Shown: positions 30,032 through 39,668, numbered from the stretch's first letter. The stretch is 64,000 nucleotides of DNA from Stappia sp. ES.058 (GCF_900105595.1 NZ_LT629784.1:3812501-3876500); one strand, 5' to 3'. The notes: a model not told the origin generated them from the letters alone. Translations and numbers: made by a program.

Positions 30032-30236
30032 TTTGAGTCGTTCGCTCCGTTTCTGGGGACGACGCAAGAACAAGCCGCTTGTCCCCATTCCAGGCAACAC
30101 TTTCGGATCCGGTTCCCGCGCTCATGTGAATTGTTGATTGTTTCTGCGCTTCGGGCATGGTGAGCGAGCATTCGCCGACTTGTACCCAGGACGGGTACCT
30201 TTATGAACATCAAATGCATGACACGGGGATAACAAC

Positions 30237-31088
30237 TTGGGAAAATCCCGTAACTTCTTTCATTTGCACATGGTTTCTGATTCCACCGGCGAGACGTTGA
30301 TGACGGTGGCCCGGGCGGCGACGGCGCAATATGAAGATGTGCAGGCGATCGAACACGTCTATCCACTGATGCGCGGGCTTCGTCAGCTCGACGATGCGAT
30401 CGCGGAAATCGAAAACACGCCGGGCATCGTCCTGTACACGCTGGTTGATGCCGAACTGGCCGAGCGGCTGGAAAAGGCGGGCCGTGCACTCGGGATTCCC
30501 TGCGTCAATATCCTGTCGCCGGTGTTTTCGGTTTTTCAGTCTTATCTGAACGTGCAATTGACCGGTCGCGTCGGCGGACAGCATGCGCTGGACGCCGACT
30601 ATTTTCACCGCATCGACGCGCTGAACTTCACGATGATGCACGACGATGGTCAGGTTCCCGATGATCTGGACGACGCCGATGTGGTTCTTCTGGGGGTCAG
30701 CCGCACGTCCAAGACACCGACCTGCATCTATCTCGCCAATCGCGGGATCAAGGCTGCGAACATCCCCATTGTTCCTGAGATTCGGCTTCCTTATCAGTTG
30801 TACGAAGTGCACCGGGCGATGGTGGTCGCGGTGATTGCATCGGTGGAACGCATACAGCAGGTTCGGCAGAACCGGATCCTGTCTCTCAATGCGGCGAATT
30901 TCGCCAATGAAAGCTATGTCGACCGTCGCGCCATTGCCGCGGAAATCGCGGCAACCCGAAAACTCTGCGCCGAACGCGGCTGGCCGGTGATCGATGTCAC
31001 GCGCCGGTCGATCGAGGAAACCGCCGCCGAAATCATGAGTCTGTACCGGGCACACAAGAACGCTCTGGAACGGCCGCCATCCCCCTGA
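30237..31088 (+). CDS. ppsR: Kinase/pyrophosphorylase (PPDK/PEP synthase regulator, DUF299)
   Basis: A 283-aa regulatory protein that, in characterised members, both phosphorylates (with ADP) and dephosphorylates a Thr of pyruvate phosphate dikinase or PEP synthase. The P-loop GVSRTSKTP lies near residue 158, and the family start FFHLHMVSDSTGETL is at residues 7-21. A TTG start at 30237 keeps the conserved FFHLH segment; ATG 30270 would remove it. It is the homologue of Rickettsia RP001, the right-hand origin flank, and begins the ppsR-maf-aroE-coaE run. Which enzyme it regulates here is not visible. Confidence 0.93.
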   Translation: MGKSRNFFHLHMVSDSTGETLMTVARAATAQYEDVQAIEHVYPLMRGLRQLDDAIAEIENTPGIVLYTLVDAELAERLEKAGRALGIPCVNILSPVFSVFQSYLNVQLTGRVGGQHALDADYFHRIDALNFTMMHDDGQVPDDLDDADVVLLGVSRTSKTPTCIYLANRGIKAANIPIVPEIRLPYQLYEVHRAMVVAVIASVERIQQVRQNRILSLNAANFANESYVDRRAIAAEIAATRKLCAERGWPVIDVTRRSIEETAAEIMSLYRAHKNALERPPSP

Positions 31089-31154
31089 TATGGCCGCAAC
31101 GAACAGAAATTCTCTGTCGATCCGATCCCTTTTCCTGAAACTCCGGGCCCAGTC

Positions 31155-31751
31155 ATGACCGAAATCGTTCTTGCCAGTGGAAGCCGCATTCGTGGCGAGC
31201 TTCTTCGCAACGCCGGCTTGCGCTTCTCCGTCGATCCCGCCGATGTCGATGAGCGCGCTATCGAGGAGCCGCTTTTGCGAAGCGGTTTTTCGCCCGTCGA
31301 CATCGCCACGGTTCTGGCCGAGGCGAAAGCACAGGCGGTAAGCGAACGGCATTCCGGCGCATTTGTGATCGGCGCCGATCAGGTCCTGGAGTTCGAGGGC
31401 GGCCGGCTGACCAAACCGGAGAATATGGAGGCCGCCCGCCGTCAGTTGCTCGCCATGTCGGGCAAGACGCATGCGTTGCATTCGGCTGTCGTGCTAGCGC
31501 GCAATGGAGAAACGCTCTGGCGCCATGTCGGAACGGTGCGCCTGAAGATGCGGGATTTCGGCCCGGCCTTCGTCGGGCGCTATCTGGCCCAGGTCGGGGA
31601 CGCCGCGCTGACCAGCGTCGGCGCCTATCAGTTGGAAGGTCCGGGCGTGCAGCTGTTCGAGACCATCGACGGCGATTATTTTTCCGTTCTCGGACTTCCC
31701 CTCCTGCCGCTGCTTGCCAGGCTGCGCGACGAAGGGGCAATCGAGGCATGA
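31155..31751 (+). CDS. maf: Maf family nucleotide pyrophosphatase
   Basis: A 198-aa Maf-like nucleoside triphosphate pyrophosphatase, a housecleaning enzyme that hydrolyses non-canonical or free dNTP/NTP to monophosphates. The N-terminal [17 protein letters not shown] is the phosphate-binding loop, [10 protein letters not shown] near residue 74 contains the catalytic Asp, and [18 protein letters not shown] near 160 is the C-terminal signature. Its stop overlaps the aroE ATG by 4 bp, which indicates translational coupling. Confidence 0.92.
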   Translation: MTEIVLASGSRIRGELLRNAGLRFSVDPADVDERAIEEPLLRSGFSPVDIATVLAEAKAQAVSERHSGAFVIGADQVLEFEGGRLTKPENMEAARRQLLAMSGKTHALHSAVVLARNGETLWRHVGTVRLKMRDFGPAFVGRYLAQVGDAALTSVGAYQLEGPGVQLFETIDGDYFSVLGLPLLPLLARLRDEGAIEA

Positions 31752-32587
31752 CCAGACGTGCTGCCATCACCGGATATCCGGTCGCTCATTCGCGCTCGCC
31801 GCTCATTCACGGATACTGGCTGAAGCGGCACGGCTTGGACGGCACCTACGAGCGGATAGCGGTCGAACCCGAAACGGCGAAAGCGTTTTATCGCGGTTTC
31901 GCGGGTAGCGGACTGATCGGCTGCAACGTCACCGTCCCGCACAAGGAAGTGGCCGCCGCCTGTTGTGATACTCTGGATGACGCGGCACAGGCCATGGGCG
32001 CTGCCAACACCCTCTGGCTCGGCGACGGCGGACGACTGATAGGCGCCAATACCGACGGTCTCGGCTTTCTGGGAAACCTCGATCAACATGCACCGGGCTG
32101 GGCGGGGCGGTGCGACACAGCGCTTGTGCTTGGTGCCGGCGGCGCCGCGCGCGCGATTGTCTGGGCTCTTGCCTCCCGCGGTGTGGAAAAGGTGCTTGTC
32201 GCCAATCGTACGCTGTCGAAAGCCGAGGATTTGGCGAACCGTTTCGCCTCCGTCGCAACAGCCGTTTCCTGGGACTATCTTGCGGATATCCTGGGGAGAT
32301 CGGATCTTGTGGTGAACACCACGTCGCTTGGCATGGACGGCCAGCCGCCGCTCGATCTGGATCTGTCTCCCCTGCCGGTCGACGCGCTGGTGACCGATAT
32401 CGTCTATGCGCCGCTGATCACGCCATTGTTGCAGGCCGCGCGCGACCGGGGAAACCCGACGGTCGACGGGTTGGGCATGCTGCTCCACCAGGCGGTTCCG
32501 GGCTTTGAACGCTGGTTCGGGGTGCGGCCCGAGGTTGATGATGCCTTGCGCGATCTCATTCTGGCCGATCTGGGGGTCTCCTCGTGA
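31748..32587 (+). CDS. aroE: Shikimate dehydrogenase
   Basis: A 279-aa NADP-dependent enzyme reducing 3-dehydroshikimate to shikimate. Substrate-binding elements [15 protein letters not shown] and [10 protein letters not shown] (catalytic Lys) precede the dinucleotide motif [11 protein letters not shown] near residue 129 and [30 protein letters not shown] near 245 is the C-terminal signature. It overlaps maf (ATGA) and coaE (GTGA), so three genes are translationally coupled. Confidence 0.95.
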   Translation: MTRRAAITGYPVAHSRSPLIHGYWLKRHGLDGTYERIAVEPETAKAFYRGFAGSGLIGCNVTVPHKEVAAACCDTLDDAAQAMGAANTLWLGDGGRLIGANTDGLGFLGNLDQHAPGWAGRCDTALVLGAGGAARAIVWALASRGVEKVLVANRTLSKAEDLANRFASVATAVSWDYLADILGRSDLVVNTTSLGMDGQPPLDLDLSPLPVDALVTDIVYAPLITPLLQAARDRGNPTVDGLGMLLHQAVPGFERWFGVRPEVDDALRDLILADLGVSS

Positions 32588-33171
32588 TCGTTGTCGGTCT
32601 CACAGGGTCCATCGGCATGGGGAAATCGACAACGGCCGCGATGTTCGCGGCCGCGGGTGCGGCCGTTTACGATGCGGATGCCGCAGTTCACGATCTTTAT
32701 CGCAGTGAAGCTGCGCCGGCGATCGACGCCGCCTTTCCCGGTACCGTGATCGAGGGTGTCGTCGATCGAAAGGCGCTTGGCGCGCGTGTGATTGGCAAGC
32801 CGGCGGAAATGAAGCGTCTGGAGGCGATCGTCCACCCGCTTGTTCGCGCCCGGGAGATCGCTTTTCTGGATGCAGCGAAAACCTCCGGCGTGCGCGTCGC
32901 CATACTCGATATTCCGCTGCTGTTTGAAACCGGCGGGGAAGCGCGCGTTCATGCCGGTGTCGTCGTCACCGCGGCGGCCCGGGTGCAGCGGGCCCGCGTT
33001 CTGGCCCGTCCGGGCATGAGCGAGGAGACGTTTGCCGCAATTCTGGCCAAGCAGATGCCGGATACGGAAAAGCGTCGCCGTGCGCACTTCCTTGTGGACA
33101 CGGGCCACGGCAAGCCGCATGCCGACCGGACGGTCCGCGCGATTCTGCGCGCCCTTGCTGGTCTTGGCTGA
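32584..33171 (+). CDS. coaE: Dephospho-CoA kinase
   Basis: A 195-aa kinase that phosphorylates dephospho-CoA in the last step of CoA synthesis. The P-loop GLTGSIGMGKST is at residues 5-16, YDADAAVHDLY follows, and IPLLFETGGEARVH near 103 is the family lid/CoA region. The GTG start overlaps the aroE stop by 4 bp. The order maf-aroE-coaE-dnaQ right of the origin is conserved in many Alphaproteobacteria. Confidence 0.95.
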   Translation: MIVVGLTGSIGMGKSTTAAMFAAAGAAVYDADAAVHDLYRSEAAPAIDAAFPGTVIEGVVDRKALGARVIGKPAEMKRLEAIVHPLVRAREIAFLDAAKTSGVRVAILDIPLLFETGGEARVHAGVVVTAAARVQRARVLARPGMSEETFAAILAKQMPDTEKRRRAHFLVDTGHGKPHADRTVRAILRALAGLG

Positions 33172-33332
33172 GCAGACCGCTTGCGCCTCACGTGTGGAAA
33201 AGCCGGGGATCCCTGGTGGAATGACGTCGTACGGCTTGAGCACCCCGTCTGCCGCGCCAACACTGTGTTCGGTGAGACCGTACCGCCCTGCTGAAACCGG
33301 TCCGTTGCCATCAACGAGAAAGCTCTGCCGCC

Positions 33333-34040
33333 ATGCGTCGTGAAATTGCCTTCGATACCGAAACCACGGGGCTCGACCCGCGAAACGGCGACCGTCTCGT
33401 CGAGATCGGCGGCGTGGAACTGATCAATCACGTGCCGACGGGTCGCACCTATCACGCCTACCTAAATCCCGAACGCGACATGCCGATCGAGGCGTTCAAT
33501 GTGCATGGCCTTTCGGCGGAGTTCCTTGCCGACAAGCCAAGGTTTGCAGAAATTGTGAAGGAGTTTCTCGAGTTCGTCGACGATGCGATTCTCGTGATTC
33601 ACAATGCGGCGTTCGACATGGGCTTCATCAACATGGAACTTGCTCGGATGGATCTGGGTCCGTTTCCGAACGAGCAGGTGCTCGACACGCTGGCGATCGC
33701 ACGGCGCAAGCATCCCGGATCTCCGGCCTCGCTCGACGCGCTGTGTTCACGCTACGGAATCGACAATTCCCGACGCACCAAGCATGGCGCATTGCTTGAT
33801 TCCGAGATCCTGGCGGAAGTCTACATCGAACTTATTGGCGGCAAGCAGGCGGGACTTGCGCTGTCGGTGGAAGACGAAGCCGACTATTCCGGATCCGATT
33901 CAAGGCGAAAGCGCGCTCCGGCGCGCCCGCGTCCCGAGCCCATGTCTCCGCTCTTGAGCGATTCGGAGATCGAAATGCATCGCGCCTTTGTCTCCGGGAT
34001 GGGCGAGGCAGCGCTTTGGCGGCGCTACGACGCCGACTGA
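33333..34040 (+). CDS. dnaQ: DNA polymerase III epsilon subunit (proofreading exonuclease)
   Basis: A 235-aa 3'-5' exonuclease of the DEDDh type. Exo I is FDTETTGLDP (residues 7-16), Exo II is VIHNAAFDMGFIN near 89, and Exo III is RTKHGALLDSEILAEVY near 147-163, with His and Asp ligands in place. The C-terminal segment (about 180-235) is the polymerase-binding tail. It lies 161 bp after coaE and ends before a convergent dehydrogenase gene, with a hairpin between them. Confidence 0.95.
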   Translation: MRREIAFDTETTGLDPRNGDRLVEIGGVELINHVPTGRTYHAYLNPERDMPIEAFNVHGLSAEFLADKPRFAEIVKEFLEFVDDAILVIHNAAFDMGFINMELARMDLGPFPNEQVLDTLAIARRKHPGSPASLDALCSRYGIDNSRRTKHGALLDSEILAEVYIELIGGKQAGLALSVEDEADYSGSDSRRKRAPARPRPEPMSPLLSDSEIEMHRAFVSGMGEAALWRRYDAD

Positions 34041-34069
34041 GCCTTTTGCGTGTCTCTCATCAATGAAAA

Positions 34070-34109
34070 CGCCCGCGAATCGATCCGCAAGCGAATCCTT
34101 TCACGGGCG
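34070..34109. terminator. Possible terminator between dnaQ and dehydrogenase genes
   Basis: Arms CGCCCGCGAA and TTCACGGGCG pair with one mismatch around a 20-nt loop, in the gap between convergent genes, followed by TAATATGTTT. The long loop makes it moderate evidence. Confidence 0.5.
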
Positions 34110-34140
34110 CTAATATGTTTGTGGGCGGTCTTCCGTCGCC

Positions 34141-35127
34141 TCAAAGCATCGACGGCAGCACGCGGTCCGGCGGACGATGGCCGTCCATGAAGGTCTTGAT
34201 GTTGATGATCACCTTCTCGCCCATGTCGATGCGGCCCTCGATCGTGGCCGAGCCCATGTGCGGTAGAAGAACCACCTTGTCGGAGGCCACGAGCTTCGGA
34301 TTCACCGCCGGCTCGTGCTCGAACACGTCAAGGCCGGCGCCGGCGAGTTGGCCGGTTTCCAGCTGGCGGATCAGCGCGGCTTCATCGATCACCTCGCCGC
34401 GGGCGGTGTTGACGATATAGGCACCTGGCTTCATCAGTTTCAGCCGGCGGGCGGACAGAAGATGGTAGGTCGCCGGCGTGTGCGGACAATGCACCGACAC
34501 CACGTCCATGCGCGCCAGCATCTGGTCGAGACTGTCCCAATAGGTCGCCTCGAGCGATTCCTCGATCGTTTCCGGGACGCGGCGGCGATTGTGATAGTGG
34601 ATCGACATGCCGAAGGCCTTCGCCCGGCGCGCGACGGCCTGGCCGATGCGCCCCATGCCGACGATGCCGAGCCGCTTGCCCCAGATGCGGTGACCCAGCA
34701 TCCAGGTCGGCGACCAGCCGGACCACTCGCCGTGTTCCATCGCCTTGATGCCTTCCGCGATCCGCCGCGGGACGCCGAGCATCAGGGCCATCGTCATGTC
34801 GGCGGTGTCTTCCGTCAGCACGCCGGGCGTGTTGGTGACGGTGATGCCGCGGTTGTTGGCGGTGACAACGTCGATGTTGTCGACACCATTGCCGAAGTTG
34901 GCGATCAGTTTGAGGTTCGGACCTGCCTGCGACAGGACGGCGGAATCGATGCGATCCGTGACGGTGGGAACGACAACCTCGGCCGTCTTGACGGCTTCCA
35001 CCAGTTCCGCCTGGCTGAGCGGTCGATCCGCATCGTTGAGCCGGGTCTCGAAGAGTTCGCGCATGCGCGTCTCGACGACATCCGGCAACTTGCGAGTCAC
35101 GACGACCAGCGGCTTCTTCTTCGGCAT
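34141..35127 (-). CDS. D-2-hydroxyacid dehydrogenase (glyoxylate/hydroxypyruvate reductase type)
   Basis: A 328-aa NAD(P)-dependent dehydrogenase. The NAD-binding motif GIVGMGRIGQAVARRA is near residue 155. Catalytic residues of the family are visible: Arg in NTARGEVIDE near 235, Glu in FEHEP near 265, and His in LLPHMGSAT near 285. The N-terminal NFGNGVDNIDV and TNTPGVLTEDTAD are typical of glyoxylate and hydroxypyruvate reductases. Substrate preference cannot be settled from sequence. It is divergent from an SH3 protein gene. Confidence 0.9.
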   Translation of the reverse strand: MPKKKPLVVVTRKLPDVVETRMRELFETRLNDADRPLSQAELVEAVKTAEVVVPTVTDRIDSAVLSQAGPNLKLIANFGNGVDNIDVVTANNRGITVTNTPGVLTEDTADMTMALMLGVPRRIAEGIKAMEHGEWSGWSPTWMLGHRIWGKRLGIVGMGRIGQAVARRAKAFGMSIHYHNRRRVPETIEESLEATYWDSLDQMLARMDVVSVHCPHTPATYHLLSARRLKLMKPGAYIVNTARGEVIDEAALIRQLETGQLAGAGLDVFEHEPAVNPKLVASDKVVLLPHMGSATIEGRIDMGEKVIINIKTFMDGHRPPDRVLPSML

Positions 35128-35385
35128 GCTCCTCGCCTTCCGCGCTTTATTGAGGGGTCCTTAACCCTGAATCCTCCACAGTGTGCCCTTTCCTGACAGG
35201 GCAGCACAAAGCTGTCGTTCTCCTTACCAGATGGTCCGGTCAAAACAAGGGATTGCAGCCGATTGATTTTGGCACAGTCCCGACCGCTTTTGGGAGATGA
35301 CCTGTCGACATGCCATCAAAATGTGCGATTCGGACGGTGTTGGTAGGGGTGAACAGCGCGCATCTTGGAGAAAGGAGCGATTGAA

Positions 35386-35922
35386 ATGATATCTCACCCG
35401 GCCGGCAGGATCGGCCTCGTGTCCCTTCTCGCGTTCTTTCTCGTGGCGGCCGTTGCCGGCGGTTCGTCCCTGGCCCAGTCGGGAACGACCGGTGCCAGCG
35501 GCTTCCCGGTGCCGCGGTTCGTCAGCCTGAAGTCGGATCGGGTCAACGTGCGCGTCGGTCCGAGCCGGGATCATCGCATCGGCTGGACCTTCGTTCGCGC
35601 CGGGCTACCGGTCGAAATCGTTCAGGAATTCGAGAACTGGCGCCGGATCCGCGATTGGGAGGGATCGGAAGGCTGGGTGTTTCACTCGCTCTTGACAGGT
35701 CGGCGCACGGCTTTGGTCACTCCCTGGGAAAGCGACATGATCACGCCGCTCAGGGAAGACCCGCGGTCGGACGCACGCGTCGTGGCGAAACTTTCCCCCA
35801 AGGTCCTGAGCGAGGTTGGCCAGTGCGGGCAAGGCTGGTGCGAGGTGTCGGGCAACGGATTTGCCGGCTGGATCGACCAGACCCGACTGTTCGGCGTGTA
35901 TCCGGATGAAACCGTGGAATGA
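35386..35922 (+). CDS. Exported SH3-domain protein
   Basis: A 178-aa protein with a signal peptide (GLVSLLAFFLVAAVAGG, cleavage probably after SLAQ) and two bacterial SH3-like modules: VSLKSDRVNVRVGPSRDH to WVFHSLLTG, and TPLREDPRSDARVVAKLS to GFAGWIDQTRLFGV. Such proteins bind peptidoglycan or other cell-envelope ligands. ATG 35386 has AAGGAG about 9 nt upstream. A hairpin terminator follows, and the gene stands between a divergent dehydrogenase and convergent fabI. Confidence 0.87.
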   Translation: MISHPAGRIGLVSLLAFFLVAAVAGGSSLAQSGTTGASGFPVPRFVSLKSDRVNVRVGPSRDHRIGWTFVRAGLPVEIVQEFENWRRIRDWEGSEGWVFHSLLTGRRTALVTPWESDMITPLREDPRSDARVVAKLSPKVLSEVGQCGQGWCEVSGNGFAGWIDQTRLFGVYPDETVE

Positions 35923-35950
35923 GCGAGGGGCGTATCGCCTGGTCGTTTGA

Positions 35951-35978
35951 AACGATGCGGGTCCGATCCCGCATCGTC
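35951..35978. terminator. Bidirectional hairpin between SH3 gene and fabI
   Basis: Arms ACGATGCGGG and CCCGCATCGT surround a 6-nt loop. It lies between the convergent stop codons of the SH3 gene and fabI, with short T-runs on both strands. Confidence 0.65.
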
Positions 35979-36008
35979 TTGGGTCTTTTCAAGCGGATCG
36001 TCTCGAAG

Positions 36009-36839
36009 TCAGACGTCTTCGATGACTTTCTGGGCCCGGGCTTCCTGGGTTTTCAACGCATCGAGACGTGGCATCGAAACCGTGCTGAAGCCGGAATCGA
36101 CGAAGTGGATCTCGCCGGTGACACCCGATGAGAGATCCGACAGCAGATAGAGCGCGGATCCGCCGACCTCGTAGTGCGTGACGGTGCGTCCGAGCGGTGC
36201 ATTCTGCTTCTGGTAATTGAACATCACCCGTGCATCGGAGACGCCGGATCCCGCCAATGTGCGCACCGGTCCCGCCGAAATCGCGTTGACGCGAATGTTG
36301 TCCAGACCGAAATCCATCGCCAGGTAGCGGACGGAGGATTCCAGCGCCGCCTTGGCCACACCCATCACATTGTAGTTCGGCATCACCTGGTTGGAGCCGC
36401 CGTAGGTCAGCGTCACCATCGAGCCGCCCTCGTTCATTATCGCGGCCGCGCGTTTGGCGACCTCGGTGAAGGAGAAGCAGGAAACCACCATGGTGCGGGT
36501 GAAGTTCTCGCGCGAGGTGTCGGCGTAGCGTCCGCGCAGCTCCGACTTGTCGGAAAACGCGATGGCGTGCACCAGAAAATCGATCGTGCCCCACTCTTTC
36601 TTGAGCGTGTCGAAAACGGCATCGACCGTGTCGATGTCTTCCACATCGCAGGGCAGCAGCAGATCCGCTCCGACGCTGTCGGCAAGTGGTTTGACCCGTC
36701 GACCGAAATTCTCGCCCTGATAGGTAAACGCAAGTTCGGCCCCGTGGTCGGCAAGTGTCTTGGCGATGCCCCAAGCAATGGAGTGATCGTTGGCAACTCC
36801 CATCACCAGGCCGCGTTTGCCTTTCATGATACCCGACAT
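36009..36839 (-). CDS. fabI: Enoyl-[acyl-carrier-protein] reductase (NADH)
   Basis: A 276-aa short-chain dehydrogenase that reduces trans-2-enoyl-ACP at the end of each fatty-acid elongation cycle. The N-terminal GLVMGVANDHSIAWGIAKTL is the FabI nucleotide-binding form, and catalytic Tyr and Lys are in NYNVMGVAKAALE near residues 155-165. AGPVRTLAGSGV is the substrate loop. ATG 36839 has GAGGGGG 6 nt upstream. It begins 11 bp after fabB and is the last gene of fabA-fabB-fabI. Confidence 0.95.
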   Translation of the reverse strand: MSGIMKGKRGLVMGVANDHSIAWGIAKTLADHGAELAFTYQGENFGRRVKPLADSVGADLLLPCDVEDIDTVDAVFDTLKKEWGTIDFLVHAIAFSDKSELRGRYADTSRENFTRTMVVSCFSFTEVAKRAAAIMNEGGSMVTLTYGGSNQVMPNYNVMGVAKAALESSVRYLAMDFGLDNIRVNAISAGPVRTLAGSGVSDARVMFNYQKQNAPLGRTVTHYEVGGSALYLLSDLSSGVTGEIHFVDSGFSTVSMPRLDALKTQEARAQKVIEDV

Positions 36840-36849
36840 TCTGGCCCCC

Positions 36850-38073
36850 TCAGCCCTGATAGCGCGACAGCGCGAGGGAGGCATTCGTGCCTCCGAAACC
36901 GAAACTGTTGGAAAGCACCGTATCGAGACCTGCGTTGTCGACCCGCTTCAGCGCGATCTCGTCCGGGCTGAGCGCCGGGTCGAGCTCCGTCACGTTGGCG
37001 GATGCGGCGATGAAGTCGTGCTGCAGCATCATCAGGCAATAAATCGCCTCGTGGACGCCGGTGGCGCCGAGACTGTGACCCGTCAGCGACTTGGTCGAGG
37101 ACGCGACCGGCTGGTCATCGCCGAAGACCTTGCGGATCGCCTCGATTTCGCCGATGTCGCCTACTGGCGTCGAGGTGCCGTGGGTGTTGACGTAGTTCAC
37201 CTTGCGATCCCCCAGCGATTCGATGGCAAGCCGCATGCAACGCTCTCCGCCTTCTCCGGAGGGCGCGACCATGTCGTAGCCGTCGGAATTTGCGGCGTAT
37301 CCGGTCACTTCGGCGTAGATTTTCGCGCCGCGCGCCTTGGCGTGCTCCAGCTCTTCCAGAACGACCACGCCGCCGCCCCCGGCGATGACGAAGCCGTCGC
37401 GCGTCGCATCATAGGGGCGCGAAGCGGTGGTCGGCGTGTCGTTGTATTTCGACGACATGGCGCCCATCGCGTCGAACAGGCACGACAGGGTCCAGTCGAG
37501 CTCCTCGCCGCCGCCTGCAAAGACGATATCCTGCTTGCCGAACTGGATCTGCTCCGCGCCGGCGCCGATGCAATGCGCCGAGGTCGAGCAGGCCGAAGTG
37601 ATGGAATAGTTGATACCCTTGATCTTGAAGGGCGTTGCCAGACAGGCCGAATTGGTCGAACTCATGCCGCGCGTAACCATGAAGGGCCCCATGCGCTTGG
37701 GAGAGCCCTTCTCGATCACGATCTTATGCGCCTGAAACAGATTCTTGGTCGACGGACCGCCGGACCCCATGACGAGCCCCGAGCGCGGATGGGACACTTC
37801 CTTTTCCTCAAGACCGCTGTCGGCAATCGCCTGCTGCATGGCCAGGTAATTGTAGGCCGCGCCGTCGCCCATGAAGCGCAGCTGGCGCTTGTCGATTTCG
37901 GCTGCCAGATCGATGTTCGGCATGCCGTGCACCTGGCTTCGGAAGCCATGCTCGGTGTAATCCGGCGCCGCGCAAATGCCGGATTTGCCGGTGCGAAGGC
38001 TTTCGGTGACCTCTTCCGCCGAGTTTCCGATCGACGAAATGATGCCCAGTCCGGTTATAACCACCCGCCTCAT
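36850..38073 (-). CDS. fabB: 3-oxoacyl-[ACP] synthase I
   Basis: A 407-aa condensing enzyme for chain elongation, including unsaturated intermediates made with FabA. The active-site Cys is in [10 protein letters not shown] near residue 163, and catalytic His residues are in [11 protein letters not shown] near 298 and [10 protein letters not shown] near 334. The C-terminal [12 protein letters not shown] is complete. ATG 38073 ([10 protein letters not shown]) has GGGAG 7 nt upstream. It lies between fabA and fabI; presence of FabA with FabB indicates the anaerobic route to unsaturated fatty acids. Confidence 0.96.
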   Translation of the reverse strand: MRRVVITGLGIISSIGNSAEEVTESLRTGKSGICAAPDYTEHGFRSQVHGMPNIDLAAEIDKRQLRFMGDGAAYNYLAMQQAIADSGLEEKEVSHPRSGLVMGSGGPSTKNLFQAHKIVIEKGSPKRMGPFMVTRGMSSTNSACLATPFKIKGINYSITSACSTSAHCIGAGAEQIQFGKQDIVFAGGGEELDWTLSCLFDAMGAMSSKYNDTPTTASRPYDATRDGFVIAGGGGVVVLEELEHAKARGAKIYAEVTGYAANSDGYDMVAPSGEGGERCMRLAIESLGDRKVNYVNTHGTSTPVGDIGEIEAIRKVFGDDQPVASSTKSLTGHSLGATGVHEAIYCLMMLQHDFIAASANVTELDPALSPDEIALKRVDNAGLDTVLSNSFGFGGTNASLALSRYQG

Positions 38074-38307
38074 TGCGGTCTCCCGTCTGTTTCGGACCGT
38101 CCTTGCGTCAGTTCGCGGCGCGGTCCTGTCTTCCCTGCCGGACCGCATGACATGCCTGTCACAGGCGATGTCCGATCCGAAACCCTGTCGATTTTGCGGT
38201 CGTCACGGATGCGTACCGGTTGATCCGACCCGCGCGCTCAACGATATCTCGCCCACTGGCAGATAGTGGCGGGGGCGAACGCGATCAATCGTGACAGCGT
38301 GAAGCGA

Positions 38308-38817
38308 TCAGGCGTCTTTGAACAGCCCCACCCGCAGGTCCTTGGCCTTGTAAATCGTTTCGCCGTCTGCCTTGAGCCAGCCGTCTGCGATTCCGAGAAC
38401 CAGACGCCCGCGACGCAGCTTCTTGATATCTATGCCGTATTCAACGAGCTTCACATCCGGCGTGACCATCTTGGAGAAGCGGATTTCGCCGGTCGAGATC
38501 GCTCGGCCCTTGCCCGGTTCGCCGAGCCAGCCCAGAAAAAAGCCGGTCATCTGCCACATCGCATCGAGCCCCAGGCAACCGGGCATGACCGGATCGCCCT
38601 GGAAGTGGCATGCGAAGAACCACAGGTCGGATTTCACGTCGAGTTCAGCACGCACGCATCCCAGTCCGTGTTCGCCGCCGGTTTCGGAAATCTCCGTGAT
38701 CCGGTCGAACATCAGCATCGGAGGCAGCGGCAATTGCGCGTTGCCGGGGCCAAATGTCTCGCCGCGTCCGCAGGCAAGCAATTCTTCGTATGAGTAGCTC
38801 GATTGCCGCACGTTCAT
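38308..38817 (-). CDS. fabA: 3-hydroxydecanoyl-[ACP] dehydratase/isomerase
   Basis: A 169-aa hotdog-fold enzyme that dehydrates 3-hydroxydecanoyl-ACP and isomerises the product to cis-3-decenoyl-ACP. The catalytic His is in [14 protein letters not shown] near residue 70 and the Asp in [17 protein letters not shown] near 84. The start is ATG 38817. It heads the fabA-fabB-fabI cluster, 234 bp before fabB, and is divergent from an Irr-type regulator; the same arrangement occurs in many Hyphomicrobiales. Confidence 0.96.
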   Translation of the reverse strand: MNVRQSSYSYEELLACGRGETFGPGNAQLPLPPMLMFDRITEISETGGEHGLGCVRAELDVKSDLWFFACHFQGDPVMPGCLGLDAMWQMTGFFLGWLGEPGKGRAISTGEIRFSKMVTPDVKLVEYGIDIKKLRRGRLVLGIADGWLKADGETIYKAKDLRVGLFKDA

Positions 38818-39248
38818 ATTCTTCCCGCAGGTTTATGGGTGCTTCGATCCCGTCGCGACGAAATGACGGACGGATGAAGTCTAGATTATGGAGCGCTTAC
38901 TAACATAGCCCCCTGCGCTTCGAAAGCCCGGCCCCGACCGGGAAATCCGCGTTCCGGTGGTGTTTTTTGCTCAAGCCGCTGATTTCCGCGCAGGAGGCTT
39001 TGATGTAATCTGGCGGGTGACGCATGCGCCGGGTCGCTGCAACACTTGCAAAACGCGCCGGGTCTGTGGCAGAAATCCGCCACTGGCGTGCAATCGGCCA
39101 TTGCAAAGGGTCGCGGTCGTACCACATCAGGTGAAGGATGACGTGCTTGCGCAAAACGTGCAGGATGGCATGATGCCGAAAGCGGGATCGTATTCTCGCG
39201 ATTGATGTCTTTTGGTGGTGACATTCCCCAAACAGCGAGCGAGGCAGA
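38818..39248. other. fabA-irr divergent promoter region
   Basis: 431 bp between divergent fabA and irr. It must hold both promoters. I see no gene in it, and no clear Irr-binding (ICE) motif by eye. Confidence 0.5.
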
Positions 39249-39668
39249 GTGAGCGAGATCGAGGGACAGCGCGAAGTTCGGGATATGCTCCGTGTGGCCG
39301 GATTGCGTCCCACGCGTCAGCGCGTGGCACTGGCCGAGCTGCTGTATTCGCGCGGCAACCGGCACATCTCGGCCGAACTCCTGCACGAGGAAGCCGAGGC
39401 CGCACATGTGCCGGTTTCGCTGGCGACCGTTTACAACACCCTGCATCAGTTCACGCAGGTCGGCCTTCTGCGCGAAGTCGCGGTCGAAGGCACGAAGACC
39501 TATTTCGACACCAATACCGACGATCACCATCATTTCTTCATCGAAGGCGACAATCAGGTGATCGACATTCCCGGATCGGGCGTTTCGATGGCACGCCTTC
39601 CGGAAGCACCGGACGGTATGGAAATCGTTCGTGTGGATGTGGTCGTGCGGTTGCGCCGCAAGCACTGA
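39249..39668 (+). CDS. irr: Fur-family iron response regulator Irr
   Basis: A 139-aa Fur-superfamily regulator. Irr controls haem synthesis and iron uptake under iron limitation in Hyphomicrobiales. The winged helix (LRPTRQRVALAELLYSRGNR and VSLATVYNTLHQF) is followed by the Irr hallmark DDHHHFF near residue 92. The protein has no cysteine at all, so it lacks both the structural CxxC zinc site of Fur and the Cys haem-regulatory motif of Bradyrhizobium Irr. The start is GTG 39249 with GAGG just upstream. It is divergent from fabA. Confidence 0.9.
   Translation: MSEIEGQREVRDMLRVAGLRPTRQRVALAELLYSRGNRHISAELLHEEAEAAHVPVSLATVYNTLHQFTQVGLLREVAVEGTKTYFDTNTDDHHHFFIEGDNQVIDIPGSGVSMARLPEAPDGMEIVRVDVVVRLRRKH

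Larger units (their letters stand above)
29808..30236. other. Predicted chromosomal replication origin (oriC)
   Basis: 429 bp between divergent hemE and ppsR. This gene pair (hemE-RP001 in Rickettsia) brackets the known or predicted origin in several Alphaproteobacteria, including Caulobacter. The sequence shows an AT-rich stretch at 29811-29865, seven GANTC sites between 29832 and 30039, and one perfect CtrA-type box. I found no exact DnaA box (TTATNCACA); the closest are 7 of 9 matches at 29890-29898 and 29900-29908. Five parS-like sites and parAB lie 3-12 kb to the left, as expected near an origin. Confidence 0.75.

Noticed and set aside
29808..30236. Canonical DnaA boxes
   Set aside because: Only 7 of 9 matches (29890-29898 and 29900-29908) were found; these are too weak to list as sites.
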